64,000 nt of DNA from Diogma glabrata (taxonomy: Eukaryota; Arthropoda; Insecta; Diptera; Cylindrotomidae), in contig OY856187.1 of assembly GCA_963693315.1 (NCBI GenBank), forward strand, positions 75,585,394 to 75,649,393, written 5' to 3'. Below, one piece after another: positions 1 to 11,623 of this stretch. Below the pieces are notes generated by a model. That model did not search any database and had not been told where the DNA came from. It saw only the letters and a program-made list of their open reading frames with translations. The position numbers and the translations under genes are program-made. Each line of letters opens with the position of its first letter. Within the stretch, counting starts at the first letter, position 1.

Positions 1-625
1 AATTATACTTACAAAACCAATTTACATCATCACAGCAACACCATCATGCACAACCATTCGGTTATTTTGAAACGCCGTATCAGACACAAAATCCAGTGAA
101 TCAACAAGCTCCAGCTTGGCAGGGGACCCATGGCTTTGTGACTGCTGATCCGGGTAACAAAATAGGTAATAATAATTTTAATCTTTCTCCGCGTGACGTG
201 GTCGAAATGCTGTCGGATTATAATCCAGAAAATCGTGAAGATGTGTCAGTGAAGTGTTGGGTGAATGCGATCGAGCAGTTAAGAGATATTTATTTGTTAA
301 CTGACCAAATTATTTTATATGCCGCCGTAAGAAAATTGCAATGAATTGCAATGTTGTGGTATGAGTCAATGTCAGGTATGATTGGGAATTGGGAGGATTT
401 TCGAAGTGCCATAATTTCAGAATTCGGCAAAAACCGCGATGTTGTGGACGTTCATTTCACATTAGCACAACGAAAAACAAATCAAACGAATCGTATACAG
501 AGTATGCCTATACAATTCGTAAACTGTCGAGCGAAATTGATCTAGATGATCAAACAATAATAAAATATATTATATCAGGGCTAGGAAATACTGACGAAAG
601 AATTAAGTGTTCTTTGGCAATGTAA
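1..625 (+). pseudogene. Ty3/gypsy gag fragment, frameshifted
   Basis: Reading pieces at 96-344, 351-545 and 389-625 follow one another in different frames and resemble a retrotransposon gag (capsid) segment: an acidic and Trp-containing helical stretch (WVNAIEQL, WEDFRSAI) followed by a typical gag helix region ending near ISGLGNTDERIK. Gag normally assembles the particle that packages element RNA. The 5' end is cut by the window start. A short AATTGCAATG duplication at about 340-357 surrounds the first frame break. Assignment rests mainly on its position directly upstream of the zinc knuckles. Confidence 0.65.
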
Positions 626-650
626 TCGTTTACAACCGTAACAGAGTTCA

Positions 651-1055
651 TTGAAAGAATTAATTCGGTTCGAAAATATGTTAAGTATTAATGATAAAAA
701 TTGCGGAAAGTTCGTGAATATTAATAATAGAAACTATACAATTAAATTTCGAGAAACTAATTTTCATCCGACAAATCAGAATCGTCATCGTGTTTGTTTT
801 CGCTGCAATTCAGAAAATCACATCGCTCGTGATTGTCCAAAAAAAGTGTTTTGTAGTTTCTGCCGTAAAGAAGGTCACTATGAGATTGCGTGTCGTTCTA
901 AAAAACCGAAAGATACTAAGCGTGTCGAAATCACAGAAAATGAATATATTAAAATTGTGAAAGTTAATGGTGCTTCAGTAAAAGCGTTTTTGGATTTGGG
1001 TTCAGATTGCGTCACGATGACACAGTCTTTAGCTCGTTATTTGAATTTAAAATAG
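651..1055 (+). pseudogene. Ty3/gypsy zinc knuckles and protease fragment
   Basis: Two CCHC zinc knuckles are visible, CFRCNSENHIARDC followed by CSFCRKEGHYEIAC, the nucleic-acid-binding part of gag. They are followed by a protease-like strand ending in FLDLGSDC, where an aspartic protease would normally show a D-[ST]-G catalytic triplet. Here the middle residue is Leu, so the active site is altered as well as the frame being closed by a stop at 1053-1055. Two tandem knuckles are found in several insect Ty3/gypsy groups. Confidence 0.75.
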
Positions 1056-1110
1056 AGTTCTGACAACCAAAAATTAAGCGGTTTTGGAAAAGGTTTAACA
1101 ACTAAAAATA

Positions 1111-1583
1111 TTGAAACTTCAGAAAAATTCTAAATTTGAATTTGTTAACGCCGATGGGGAATTTAATGTAGATATTAGCTTAAAAAACAATAATAATATT
1201 TTCGATTGTAGCTCTTCCAATAATATCCTTCTTAATACGAATCCAAATAAATTAGTTTCCAACGTTCCTGAAGAATTAAATAAAAATAATGAACTGAACA
1301 TAATAATATTTTGGATATAGTACCTAATATTAATTTTGAAACAAATAGTTTAAATAAAGACATTGTAAATTACCAAGAAAATCAAAACAGTAGTGACTTT
1401 TGCCCAATTGAAGTAAATTCAAATGGTAGGAAACATATCGATAAGACAGTTGTTTTTGATGACTCCGATAATGGATATTTTTGTAACTTTAGCGAGGAAT
1501 TGTTTGAAAACTTAGAAAACAACGACGACAGCGTGTATTCCCAAAAATTCAGAGATTTTGAAAATTATGTAAATAATAATTAA
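1111..1583 (+). pseudogene. Ty3/gypsy protease-RT linker, low complexity
   Basis: Two open stretches (1111-1320 and 1311-1583, in different frames) are rich in Asn, Asp and Glu and show no motif. They lie between the protease and reverse transcriptase of the element and probably represent the variable linker of the pol polyprotein after small indels. I do not recognise any domain in them. Confidence 0.35.
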
Positions 1584-1739
1584 TGTAAATAGTTTTAACG
1601 AAGATATAAGTATCAAACAAGTTTTAAATGTCAATGCTGTAGATAAGTTTTGTAACATCGATTGTAATATTTTAGATAATTACATAAATACAGAAATCGA
1701 CGTAGAATATAAAACCAAAATCAGAGACTTAATTTTGAA

Positions 1740-2345
1740 ATACCGTAACTGTTTTGCTTTAAATATGGAAGAAATTGGGAAAAAAATCAAGTTAGTATTT
1801 AGATAAATTTGTTAGACAACGAACCAGTTTCGTACCATCCATACAGGGTTTCTTATAGTCAACGAGAGATTGTGAAGAAACACATAAATGAGATGCTAGC
1901 ACTGGGCATTATTAAACATTCGTCTTCAGAATATGCCTCGCCGATTGTTATTGTAAAAAAGAAAAATGGGGATGAAAGAATATGTGTAGATTTTCGTCGC
2001 TTGAATAAAAAGACGATTAAAGATAGATTTCCGATCCCCAACATCGATGACTGTTTGCAGAGATTGGCCAATAACAACTTTTTCATAGTATTAGATTTAG
2101 CGTCCGGATATTACCAAGTTCCGGTAGACCCAGATTCTAAAAGGTTTTTTTCGTTCGTTACGCCAGATGGTCAATATGAATTCGAACGTATACCTTTCGG
2201 GTTGACCAACGCTCCAGCGGTTTTTCAGCGTTTAATGAACCAAATCGCAGTCGAAATGAATTACGAAATTATAGTATATCTTGATGATATAATCATACCT
2301 AGCAAAACTATCGTAGAGGCACTAGAAAAGTTTGAAATTTATTAA
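1740..2345 (+). pseudogene. Ty3/gypsy reverse transcriptase
   Basis: The main frame 1809-2345 carries a classical Ty3/gypsy reverse transcriptase: the SPIVIVKKKNG block, the FRRLNKKT block, VLDLASGYYQV (first catalytic Asp), FGLTNAPAVFQ and the YLDD catalytic box. The enzyme copies element RNA into DNA. A similar frame is visible upstream from about 1740 (KYRNCFAL). The frame is closed at 2343-2345, after which the thumb region continues in another frame, so this copy cannot make the full protein. Confidence 0.9.
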
Positions 2346-3036
2346 ATATACTTCAGAAGTATGGATTAACTATAAAACTAGTCAAATGCAAATTTTTGGT
2401 GCGAAGTGTAGAGTTTTTATAGGGCATGAAATCGACGAGTCAGGAGTAAGGCCTGGAAAAGGGAAAATTTTAAGCGTAGACAAGTTTCTAACTCCTACAA
2501 GTGTTCACCAAATACATCAGTTTGTTGGTTTAGCTTCTTATTTTAGAAAATTTGTGCCTAAATTTTCACATTTAGTGGAACCATTAACCCGATTAACTCG
2601 AAAAAATGTAAATTTTAAATGGAGCCAAGAACAAGAGTGTTCATTTCAACAGATTAAGAAAAATCTTTGCCAACACGACTTTTTGAACATGCTAAATCTC
2701 ACGAATTTCATACGGATGCAAGAGCCATTGGTGTCGCTGGTGTACTAGTACAAAAAAAAGTAACGGTGAGCTTCATTTTATCCTGTGTCATATTTCAGTA
2801 GGCAAACAACCGATTTAAGGAAATAGTTTCATAGTTTCGAACTTGAAACATTAGCGGTGGTTGAGTCTTTAGACCGTTTCCGTTATTTTGTGCTCGGAAG
2901 ACATTTTAGTGTAGTTACTGATTGTGGTTCATTGAGAACGGCTTCGACAAAACGTGATATAGTGCCACGAATAGGGAGATAGTGGCTCAGATTACTAGAG
3001 TACGACTTCGATGTTTGCCAGAGAAATGGGAAACAG
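2332..3036 (+). pseudogene. Ty3/gypsy RT thumb and RNase H, broken
   Basis: The first part (2332-2748) holds the RT connection region, with GHEIDESGVRP, a FVGLASYFRKF block and a FKWSQEQECSFQQIK block typical of Ty3/gypsy. The RNase H that should follow (about 2660-3030) is present only as short pieces in all three frames (TDARAIGVAGVL, then a tail reading like a YDF-V-QR-GK stretch). RNase H removes the RNA template. At least three frame breaks and an in-frame stop are present. Confidence 0.75.
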
Positions 3037-3396
3037 ATGATGCATGTAGATGCATTAAGTAGAAATCCGGTAGAACCACCTTGTGAAATAGAGCCTGCTA
3101 GGTTAGATATCCTCAGTGTTGAAATAGATAGTGATTGGATACAAAATTTGCAAGAACAGGACTCCGATGTAAATAATATAAAAGAAAATATAAAACATCC
3201 AGAAAATAAAGATTATATAATCGAAAATGATCGACTTTATCGGAAAGTCAACGATGAGTTATTATTTTATGTACCGAAAGGTGTGCGAACTAGAATAGTT
3301 ACCATGCTTAATGATAATTTAGGACATTTCGGATTAGAAAAGTCTTTATGTGCTATACGGAAAGTTTATTGGTGGCCCAAAATGCGCCAGTATTAG
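3037..3396 (+). pseudogene. Ty3/gypsy integrase N-terminal zinc finger
   Basis: The frame starts in the DALSRNP motif that marks the end of RNase H in Ty3/gypsy elements, continues through a charged linker, and reaches the first part of the integrase H2C2 region (GHFGLEKSLCAIRKVYWWP). It stops at 3394-3396. No DDE integrase core follows, so the element is truncated or interrupted here. Confidence 0.75.
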
Positions 3397-4044
3397 ATAA
3401 AAAATTTTAGAGTTTCGTTTTTATACGGAACACTACTGGTGAAACTCAGATGTGATTTTGTATTAAAATCGGTTATCTCATAAACTATAACTAAACTATA
3501 AATCCTATGGACCAGAAATTTGGGATTCGTGGAAAACTAACCTATCCCCAGAAGATGACGGATACAAAAAATATAAAGTGGTTTCCGTTTGTTTTACGGG
3601 GCTGCAATGTAAAGTCTTTAAGAAAATACATTTTTTTGCCGAGTCAAGTAGGGGTATCATATGAAAGGGCTTGAATTCAATATCCATTAAAAATGTATTT
3701 TAGAATTTTTTACTACACACTTTTGTACTCTTTTGCATTTTTACTACACACTTCCCACTTAGTTCCGAACCTATTTAATAAAAAAACTTCAAAAGTCTTT
3801 GGAGATATAGAAAAAGTGGTAACTTTTGAACAAAAAATATAGCGAAGTTTACAATACTCATAATCGTATTTATTAAGGGGTTGGAAAAGAGAAGGGAGAA
3901 AAACACCATTAAAACCCAGTCATGCGGGATATTATATTGTTACGGTTATTGTAAAATCATAACAAAACACAACAACAAATTAATGAAATGAATAGGGTTG
4001 AGTGAAGTTAGTGATAAGTTAGTGATCAAATAAGCTTACTTGAA
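3397..4044 (+). other. Non-coding, AT-rich
   Basis: No coding similarity seen. The sequence directly after the integrase break contains T- and A-runs but no recognisable LTR or polypurine tract. Confidence 0.5.
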
Positions 4045-4255
4045 AACTTATTTGATCGCTAATTTTTCATATATCCGAACTGATCAGCTAGAGTTTTGAT
4101 TATTTTTCATTCATATATTTAAAAAGAAAAATTAAAAATTATATGCTAGCGTTTCTCATTACCACTTTTTGAAATCATTGCTTCTACGTCAACAAAATGT
4201 ATACGCAAAAACTTTATTTATAAGCGTAGCGAAGCGTAGCGGGCCCTCCTAGTTT
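4045..4255 (+). repeat. Half copy (one arm) of the 444-bp foldback element
   Basis: This stretch is nearly identical to the right arm of the foldback element at 21884-22327. Both share the ATTTGATCGCTAATTTTTCA block, a CTGATCAGCTAGAG block and the distal GCGTAGCGAAGC...GGGCCCTCCTAGTT end. Only one arm is present here, so it is a broken copy or a copy with a deletion in the hairpin. Confidence 0.8.
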
Positions 4256-4735
4256 CAATTATTCAGTTATTTTTCTTTTTACTTGCAAAAATATGCTTAA
4301 GTCGGATGAAATTTGTGGCACCTATTCACAAAACATTGACACCAATACCAAAACTACGTGAAAAAGCCTCAAAAATTCAACCGCGCATAACTCCGATTCA
4401 GAGTACACAAAAAATAAAAGCAGAAATAACTTTTTTCCTTTCGTCAATACCAACAAAATATCAAAATTTCAGATTTTTTAAAAATCAAAAATTTTAAAAT
4501 CAACAAAAAAATGTACGTTTTCAAAATAATAGCCCTCCTATAATAAGAAAACAAAGAAAAATATTACGCAAATATCTTTATATCAATAAACAAAATAATC
4601 GAAATAATATCGAAAACCATCCTTGTTCAAAGACAAAAGACGACTGAAATGAAAGAAAATAAATTTTTAAGTTTCGTTTTTGTTGTTCGTTGTTCGATAG
4701 CTAATATATAAAAAAGAAAATATAAAAAAAGAAAA
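4256..4735 (+). other. Unassigned sequence with one short open stretch
   Basis: A 63-codon open stretch lies at 4306-4497 (basic, Lys/Pro/Ile rich) without any motif I recognise. The rest is AT-rich and non-coding. It lies between the foldback arm and the dispersed tail repeat and may belong to the same mobile unit. Confidence 0.3.
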
Positions 4736-4978
4736 TATAAAAAAATAAAATAAATTTTTAATTTCGTTTTTGCATGTATGTAAACTTATAATGCATATGT
4801 ATATAAAAAGTTTTCCGTATATAATAACTTTTTTATTTATGATCCGATTTGTGTGAATCCGAATCCGATTATAAGGTTACACTAATATCAGTTAGCTGTG
4901 AAAATTTGAAATGAATCCATCTGCGAATAAAAAAGCCTTAGGCTCCACAAAGTTTTGATCTAGCGTATTAATATATAA
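4736..4978 (+). repeat. Dispersed repeat family, copy 1
   Basis: Shared blocks include ATAATGCATATGTATATAAA, CACTAATATCAGTTAGC and AATAAAAAAGCCTTAGGC, ending GCGTATTAATATAT. Other copies are at 22480-22715 (same strand) and about 52126-52268 (opposite strand). In two of the three copies a foldback arm lies a few hundred bases upstream, which suggests that foldback and tail may be parts of one non-autonomous element. The superfamily is unknown. Confidence 0.7.
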
Positions 4979-4983
4979 GATTA

Positions 4984-5090
4984 AAAAATTTCATAAATTA
5001 CAAACCATATTTTGTTAGATTCAGTCTTATTATTCATGATAGGATTCCTTCCACCGGAGTGATGTAATATCACAAATAATTCATTGATAT
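4984..5090 (+). repeat. Direct repeat, copy A
   Basis: About 107 bp, repeated at 5449-5557 with roughly ten differences; both contain CCATATTTTGTTAGATTCAG and GGAGTGATGTAATATCAC. The two copies are 465 bp apart. They could be a tandem duplication or termini of a small element; no coding sequence lies between them. Confidence 0.75.
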
Positions 5091-5448
5091 AATTGTAGAT
5101 AATGTGTCGACAGACACAAGTGAAGATGGTCATCTTCTTCTCGCCGATACAAGTTTGTTATCCAATTCTGACTTGGTTAGAGTATAACAACAATAGTGAT
5201 CAACTAGAGAAATAGAGAAACAAATTGAGTAAAGCTGAATCTAATAAACATATGTTTATGAAAGTTTTTTGTTTTCTAATACTTCGCTAGAGCAGTGACC
5301 AATTTTGGTTTTTTATAGCAAAAAAAAATTTGGTAGTGTATCTAGTCGGCTAGCCTGATATATACTTTTTCGAACGATATACTTTTTTGAAGTGTAATAA
5401 AAAGTTCTTATTGGTTCGAAACTAGATCGATCGACAATTTTGTGGATA

Positions 5449-5557
5449 GCAAAAAAATTTCATAAATTGCACACCATATTTTGTTAGATTCAGCCTTATT
5501 ATTCATGATGGGATTACTTCCATCGGAGTGATGTAATATCACAAATAATTCATTGAA
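5449..5557 (+). repeat. Direct repeat, copy B
   Basis: Second copy of the repeat at 4984-5090, in the same orientation. The spacer between the copies (5091-5448) is non-coding and includes a TGTGTCGACAGACACA palindrome near 5103-5118. Confidence 0.75.
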
Positions 5558-7480
5558 TTAATCATAAATGAGCTTATCATTTTTATTTACCATAAATGAG
5601 CATTACCTTTGATAAAATCATAATCATCAAACACATTTTCCATTGTGTCCATGGTTACATGCATAATTTCTGTTTTTAGCTGAATTTATTGTATATGGTA
5701 TTTTCTTTATTAAAATCTTTATCATTTCTTAGTTCAAGCAATTACTATCATAAACCATATATTCTTGGAATACTGAATAATAACAGTCATGCTGCTCTTA
5801 TATAGAAATAATAAAACCGGTTTCTTATTTATTCTGTGAATTCTTTTTATTTCTATTTATTTTCTTTGAAATTTATGTACAGGAATTTGGGGTCATTGAC
5901 AAACTGATGATTTTATTTTAACGAAAACGTTGCAGATTTTCTTTAGATTTTTGTTGAGCGTCTTTGTTTTATAAACTTTGGAGTTTCTAATGCTAGTTAT
6001 TGTACGATTTAAATAGATATCCATAGAAAATTCCTTAAGTGCAAGGTGTAGATTAAGCCTTAAAAATTAAGAAAGTGTTTGTTTTTATAACAACGTAAAT
6101 AGTTCAAAATTAACCTGTTTTACAACAATGTTACTTATTTACGTATTTACTTCTTTTGGACTTTCAATTTAAAAGAATTATAAACGTTTACTTCCAGGTC
6201 ACGGTCAAAATGTAAATATTTACTTTACAATGCGATTCTATTCACAGTTTAATTCTATCGCGATTTCAGTATAGAAATTTTCGATAAAACTAAACGCGGT
6301 ACAAGTATAGTTATTTTGAATCACATGTTGTAAATATGTCATCGTATTTTAATTTCAAATTCGTGCATTCAAATTCACAGACTCATAGTAATTTAAGATT
6401 TGTTGAATACCAAATAAGGAAAAAGTGATATCATTAAAAAATATGTAAAAACTACGAACAAACATCCACGGCCACTTGTGCTACTGTGACACTAGCATAC
6501 CTCAAGACGTCAACTGAAAACATTAGTGATGACTGGTGAGAAATTAAATGTGAATTTGGGGCAAAGAAAAATATTTATATTTCTAATCAAACGTATTATA
6601 TTATGGAAGCGGTTCATTTACAAGCCACCGAGCAAAGAGTTTAAATTTTGTACAGAGGAATTTTTTATTACACCCTCAGTCCCATATTGTTCACAGTGAG
6701 CTATATAGACAAGAATATTGCTTCAATCGAGAAATTTGCGTAAAAGTTTGGTGAATATTAATTTTATTTTTTGCCAGATAAAGCTACGAAAAAATGTGAA
6801 AATTTCTACGAAAGAATTTTAAACTCCCTGTGACAGTGATCTTTTTGCCCTGTGGTGTAAAAACCACTTTCACGATATACGACTTTACAGACGATCCGAC
6901 GGTGCTACAAAGTTATTTGGATTGGATGTAAAATCGGATAGTGTGTATGCATGACAAATTAAGTTGGATCCGACCAACCAAATAAATCGGATGATGTGTA
7001 TTGTTTTCTGATGATTTTACATAAATTGTGTAAGAATTTCAGAGAACGAGAAACAAATAAAAATTAAAAAAACATTCGGTGTGTTTATGTTGTGTTTATA
7101 AAAAGGACAAAAATATTTAATTTCTTTTACGCGCCTAGTTTTCAATGTTTTTTAATCGTTTTTGTAATTAAAATTTATAAATTAAAATAACAACTATTCC
7201 AGGACGAGACGTGATGATAGATATTTTATAAATAATTTAAGGTTACAACTTTGCCTATTGGACACTACAAGCAACTTGTATTTTAATAGAGACGCGCGTA
7301 GTCAGGCACTAGAAAGTAAAAACATTACTAGAAAAGTTAAAGGGGGGAAAAGATGCTACAATAGCCACTGTTAAGCGTAACTTAGATAATATGCAGACCG
7401 CATACAGAAGGACGCTACAAAAAGTAAATTCGATTTATTTTAAATTATATTTTTATTCATTAATTCATAAAATAAAAAAA
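5558..7480 (+). other. Non-coding, AT-rich
   Basis: No supported gene or structured repeat seen. Only short open stretches occur in any frame. Confidence 0.5.
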
Positions 7481-7484
7481 TTAT

Positions 7485-7610
7485 TTTATCCACGACTACT
7501 AAAGAATATATGCTTTCCATGCGTATGTCTTCCATTGTAATTGTATTCATTCCACCACTAGTGAATTTGATTACAATTCTATAACAGCTCTATAGTTTAT
7601 TAAATATTCC
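7485..7610 (+). repeat. Dispersed repeat shared with 61745-61890
   Basis: The blocks AAAGAATATATGCTTTCCAT and GTATGTCTTCCATT recur at 61757-61800 in the same orientation, followed in both by a CTACAGTTTATT/CTATAGTTTATT block. The copies are diverged. Nature unknown. Confidence 0.65.
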
Positions 7611-7726
7611 CCTAACAAATTAAACAACAAACTTGTTTTGTTTTTCGCTATCTTTGATGTTTTTATTTCAATACGGCGATACAAATTTTTACATGAAAAC
7701 TGGAATTTAAACGAAATATATTTTAC

Positions 7727-8127
7727 AGTCGTGGATAAAATAGCATCTTGTATTCGCTTAGGATGATGGCAACTCTTCACTCGGATGATTCCCTCCACTC
7801 GCTACACTCGTTTCGGGAAACTTCATCCTCGTGAAGAATTGCATTCATTCTAAGCTCATAAAAGAATCTACTATTCCGAGCTACTAATACTTGGTTCCAT
7901 CACTAGATCAGGAAATTAAAACAATGGATTTTCTATTTACGTTTTGATTTTTATTCGTTCATGATTTTATTTTTTATAATAGTATATTCTTGTATGAGTT
8001 GAAGGATTAAGCTTACCTCGCTTCATGAGGATGAAGTTTACAGAACGAGCGTAGCGAGTGCAGCGGATCATCCGAGTGAAGAATTACCATCATAGTCATA
8101 AGAAGCTATTTTATCCACGACTGCAAA
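7727..8127. repeat. Foldback element with inverted arms of about 105 bp
   Basis: The left arm (about 7727-7836) and right arm (about 8022-8127) are inverted copies. Both carry CAGTCGTGGATAAAATAGC at the outer end, TCTTCACTCGGATGAT in the middle and AACTTCATCCTC at the inner end. The 185-bp loop is non-coding. This is consistent with a MITE or foldback transposon. Confidence 0.85.
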
Positions 8128-8225
8128 ATATTTCCTATTATTTCCAGTTTTTCTGCTAAATTTTTTATCAACCAAAATATTCTTACTAAGACATTTATTC
8201 AAAATGAAATACATCATAGACTAGG

Positions 8226-8308
8226 GATTGCAATTCCGGGATTTTTTGCTTCACGAACCCCAGGATCTCGGGACTCGTAAAGTAAAAAATTCCGGGTTTA
8301 CAATCACT
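8226..8308. repeat. Small hairpin around GATTGCAATTCCGGG
   Basis: The sequence GATTGCAATTCCGGGATTTTTTGC pairs with GTAAAAAATTCCGGGTTTACAATC. It flanks a GC-richer core containing CCCAGGATCTCGGGA. It resembles a short hairpin MITE remnant. Confidence 0.6.
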
Positions 8309-8309
8309 A

Positions 8310-9540
8310 TCATAGACATTATAAAAAAACATTTACACGTTAAATTTGCATTCAGCCTTTTTTGTCCGTAAATAAATAATGTAATTTTTAATATATACGT
8401 AAACTACACAACTTTCAGTTAGGTTATCGTTCTTCCAAATTATAATAACACAATGTTTATTGTTTATAATACATTAATTAATTATTCGTTTATATTAATT
8501 GTAAAACTGAAACAATTCGTCAAATTAATTCCTGGAATTGAATTTATATTAAATTTATTATACGTTTGTACAATATTGTTTTGTGTACATTTAAGTATAT
8601 TTTGTATAAAATGTATATATTGTTTTCATTCTAATGATCCGATCGGCAAATATTCTGCAACAGTTTAGACTTTAAAATGTATAACATTCCAATGGAAGAT
8701 ACACACATGGAATGCAAAAACGCGTTTGCAACACTATAAAAAATCAAATTAGTTTGATAGCTACTGCAGAGTGTTTCTAAACACCTAATGAAAGTGCTGC
8801 TGAGAGGGGTAATAAGAGAGGTAATAAAACTGCTATCACTATTTGAATACGCCAACAATACGAACTTCGAAGATATTTTGAATCACACTTTTTTCCAAAC
8901 CAAAATGTTTAAGACCGCAAAAACAAGAGTATATGCAAGCCTTAGGATACGGGTCACATCCCCCTAAATTCTTACCATTCAAATTACTTCGACCCGTCGG
9001 AACCGTAGACTTTGAGATGGAAAACCCGTAGAAGATAATGATTAATTTAAATTTTAGGTGAAAAATAATTACAGAAGATAAAACAAATTTAATTATTTTA
9101 AGTTTTGTGAGTGTTCTAAAGGATATAAATTATCATAGAAGGATAGTAAATTTTGATACAAGAGATGAAAGCACCTTTTTTTCGTGAGTGAAGAACATTT
9201 GGATACGAGACACGCTAGCGCCGAATTGAGCCAATTTACCCTTGAAACACATTTTCTTCTCGGATAAAGATGCTAATTTTACGATAATGATAAATAAATA
9301 TAAACGATATTAATTATAAACTCTGAATTTAGCAAAATGACAACCTAAGATTAATAGTATATTATGCAACGTTCATGTATTAATATCCATTACATGAAAG
9401 TGGCATACGCTATTTTTTCTACACCCAATAAATAACGAAGAATTATAAAAGAATTAATCATCGACTCCTCCACACATATCAGAGAAAACAGAAAACGTAG
9501 TACAAAAGGCATTGAATTGGCATTGAACTCTAATAATACT
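8310..9540 (+). other. Non-coding; one hydrophobic short ORF not supported
   Basis: A 71-codon open stretch at 8453-8668 is hydrophobic (Leu, Ile, Val, Cys, Tyr) with possible membrane segments, but nothing else supports it as a gene. I see no further features. It ends at the tandem repeats that precede LINE-1. Confidence 0.4.
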
Positions 9541-9637
9541 CAATTGTTTTTCTCCCATTAATTGTTTTCTCCCATTAATTGTTTTCTCCCATTAATTGTT
9601 TTCTCCCATCAATTGTTTTTCTCCCATTGATTGTTTT
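9541..9637 (+). repeat. Tandem array of an ~18-bp unit upstream of LINE-1
   Basis: About five to six units of AATTGTTTTCTCCCATT (17-18 bp, with small changes TTAAT/TCAAT/TTGAT) run head to tail and stop about 30 bp before the LINE-1 initiator ATG. The array lies where a LINE 5' untranslated region and internal promoter would be, so it may be part of the element leader. Tandem 5' leader units are known in some other LINEs; a promoter role here is inference. Confidence 0.85.
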
Positions 9638-9668
9638 TTTTTTTCATTTTTTTCATCCCCTTTTGGTC

Positions 9669-10345
9669 ATGGCAAAACTGTCGATCAGTTTTACAAATAT
9701 TAGAGGTTTAGCGGCTAATCTTAACTCGGTGCATTAGTATTTGCAACGTATATCACCTGATATTCTTTTCCTCACAGAAACGATTATCAGTGGAAAGGCA
9801 GCCAAATTAGACGTAAACAAATATCTATGTCCAAATTACGAGTTAGAACACTCATTTTTTGATAAGCATGGTGTTTGTGCTTATATACGAAACTCCATAC
9901 CATATGTGAGGATTAAAGCATTTGAATTGAGCTCAAAGCGTCACAATATGGTTTCTTTGAAGATTTGCTGTCCTAATCAAGCTCTTTTTGTATTTGGATT
10001 ATATCGCTCACCAAACTCCCCTGAGAACTCACATTTTTTTCAAGACTTATCTGATAAGATAGATAGGTTAAATGACTACACAACTGCTAAATTCGTTATA
10101 CTTGGTGACTTTAATGTGTACAACAAGGAATGGCTTAAGCACAGTTCGAAAACGGATGAACTTGGTAAACAAGCAGAATTATTTTCGTTGTACCATAACT
10201 ACACGCAAATAATTGACCAGCCAACAGGGGTTCCAGATATTCTAGGTCAAAAAAGAAATCTTCTTGATTTATTTTTAATAAACGATCCGTCTATAATGCA
10301 ATTCAAAATCTCAGAGCCTCTAGGAGGATCATCAAAACATCAATC
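9669..10345 (+). pseudogene. LINE-1 part 1: APE-type endonuclease domain
   Basis: Translation from ATG 9669 gives the start of a LINE endonuclease (SFTNIRGLAANLNSVH), then an in-frame TAG at 9735-9737, then a long frame. Visible catalytic elements are the Asn region (TNIRG), Glu (LFLTET), the YRSPN block, the GDFNVYN block and LLDLFL. The region that should carry the SDH catalytic motif reads GGSSKH, so the Asp is lost or cut by the neighbouring insertion. The protein nicks target DNA for target-primed reverse transcription. The same ORF resumes at about 13290 and again at 18201. It belongs to the same single-ORF group as LINE-3 but is a different family. Confidence 0.85.
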
Positions 10346-10866
10346 AAAAAATTCGGCAAAAATATCACAGATGTCGCTTCGATCGACTACACACAACAGG
10401 AGAATTTGACAGCTGAAGTCAGTCTTGTTCAAAAGTTATTGGTGAATAGATGTTTTAGCAACCCAAAAGTAAATATTTTTTTTTTTGTAAAACTCGAATA
10501 ACTTTTTTTACCATCATATGTTTAAAAATATTCCAACATGTTTTGATAGCTGAAATATTCAAGAAACATAATATTTCTTTGTTTTAGCCAAATTTTAGAT
10601 CTTGGAATATTTTTTCAAAACATAACCCTAAAATCGCCACGTGGGGCACATATAAACAAAAAAAATTGGGATAGTTTAAACGCGTTTATATGTGCCGTAT
10701 GGTATGGCTATATGGTATACGTGTGGTTTCCCGTTTCACTTTTGATATTGATTTGCAAAACTTTAACATACGATGAGATTGAATTTTTGCTTTTTTCTTT
10801 ATAATTTTCTGCCTGAATTTATTGAGGTTTTACAACAATCGAAAAATGTTGTTTTTTTTTAAAGAA

Positions 10867-11440
10867 ATATATGGGTAATTCTTTTACAAACCGAACGGAT
10901 TTTGATGAAAATTCATTGACACCTCTTCGATTTGGCTGAAACTTTTTTTGCGGATTCTATGTCGAAAAAAAAGATATACGTGTTCGAGGATTTTTTTTTT
11001 TTTTTTTTTTTTTTTTTGAAAATAGAGCTGTTCTAAATTTCGTGAATTTTGTGATTTTTGGCTTGAAGACTTATTTTCAAAAATTCGTAGTTCCGAATCT
11101 ATAAAAGCTACAAAATTTTCACCGACAACTTTTTTGTAGCTGAAAAATTGAACTTTGAGGAAAAAATATTTTTTATGAAAAATATTAACAAATTCATATT
11201 ATTATAAACAATTTAATTGTTTAAATCGATTTTTAACAATTGCCCCCAAAACGAATCCAGTTCTTAGTATTTTCATTGTATTTTCCGTCAAATTTTACGT
11301 CAAAAACTTGTTTTTAAAATATGGCACCTTTTCAATTATTCTTAAAATATTAATTTATGTAGCGCGTAACAACCCAAAAAACGGTTTTTTGCTACAAAAA
11401 TCAAATCTGTAACTTGTTTTCGTTTTTTTTTTCTTTTTGT
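10867..11440 (+). repeat. Left long inverted arm
   Basis: Pairs with 12430-12970 on the other strand. A poly-T run of about 27 bases near 10991 corresponds to a shorter A run near 12838 in the other arm, showing homopolymer slippage since the arms were identical. Confidence 0.85.
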
Positions 11441-11623
11441 TTTTTTTAAACATTGGTTAAAGTTAAAGTTTAAAGTAATAGAATTCATTATTTATTACTC
11501 TCTACTTCGTTTCGTGTGTCATGCTCCAATTTCTATCCAGCATGACGTCGCCTAGATTCTTTTGTCATAAAGACCATTTCTTTTCAAATAAATCATAAGC
11601 TCTTATCATAAAACAATCCTAAA

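Larger units (their letters stand above)
1..3395 (+). mobile_element. Ty3/gypsy retrotransposon, 3'-truncated and decayed
   Basis: The region reads, in order, as gag, two zinc knuckles, protease, reverse transcriptase, RNase H and the integrase zinc-binding domain, all on the plus strand, which is the Ty3/gypsy order. The coding frame is broken many times by frameshifts and stops. Similarity stops just after the integrase HHCC finger near 3395; no integrase catalytic core and no LTR could be identified on either side. The left end lies outside the window. It is best described as a dead, truncated genomic copy. Family assignment within Ty3/gypsy is not possible by eye. Confidence 0.88.

Noticed and set aside
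4984..5557. Pair of LTRs around a short retroelement
   Set aside because: The repeats lack TG...CA ends, primer-binding site and polypurine tract, and only 360 bp of non-coding DNA separates them.
8453..8668. Hydrophobic 71-codon ORF, possible small membrane protein
   Set aside because: AT-rich context yields such Leu/Ile/Tyr stretches by chance; no promoter, splice or homology support.
9541..9637. CRISPR-like array
   Set aside because: Units are contiguous with no unique spacers, and the setting is a eukaryotic LINE leader.
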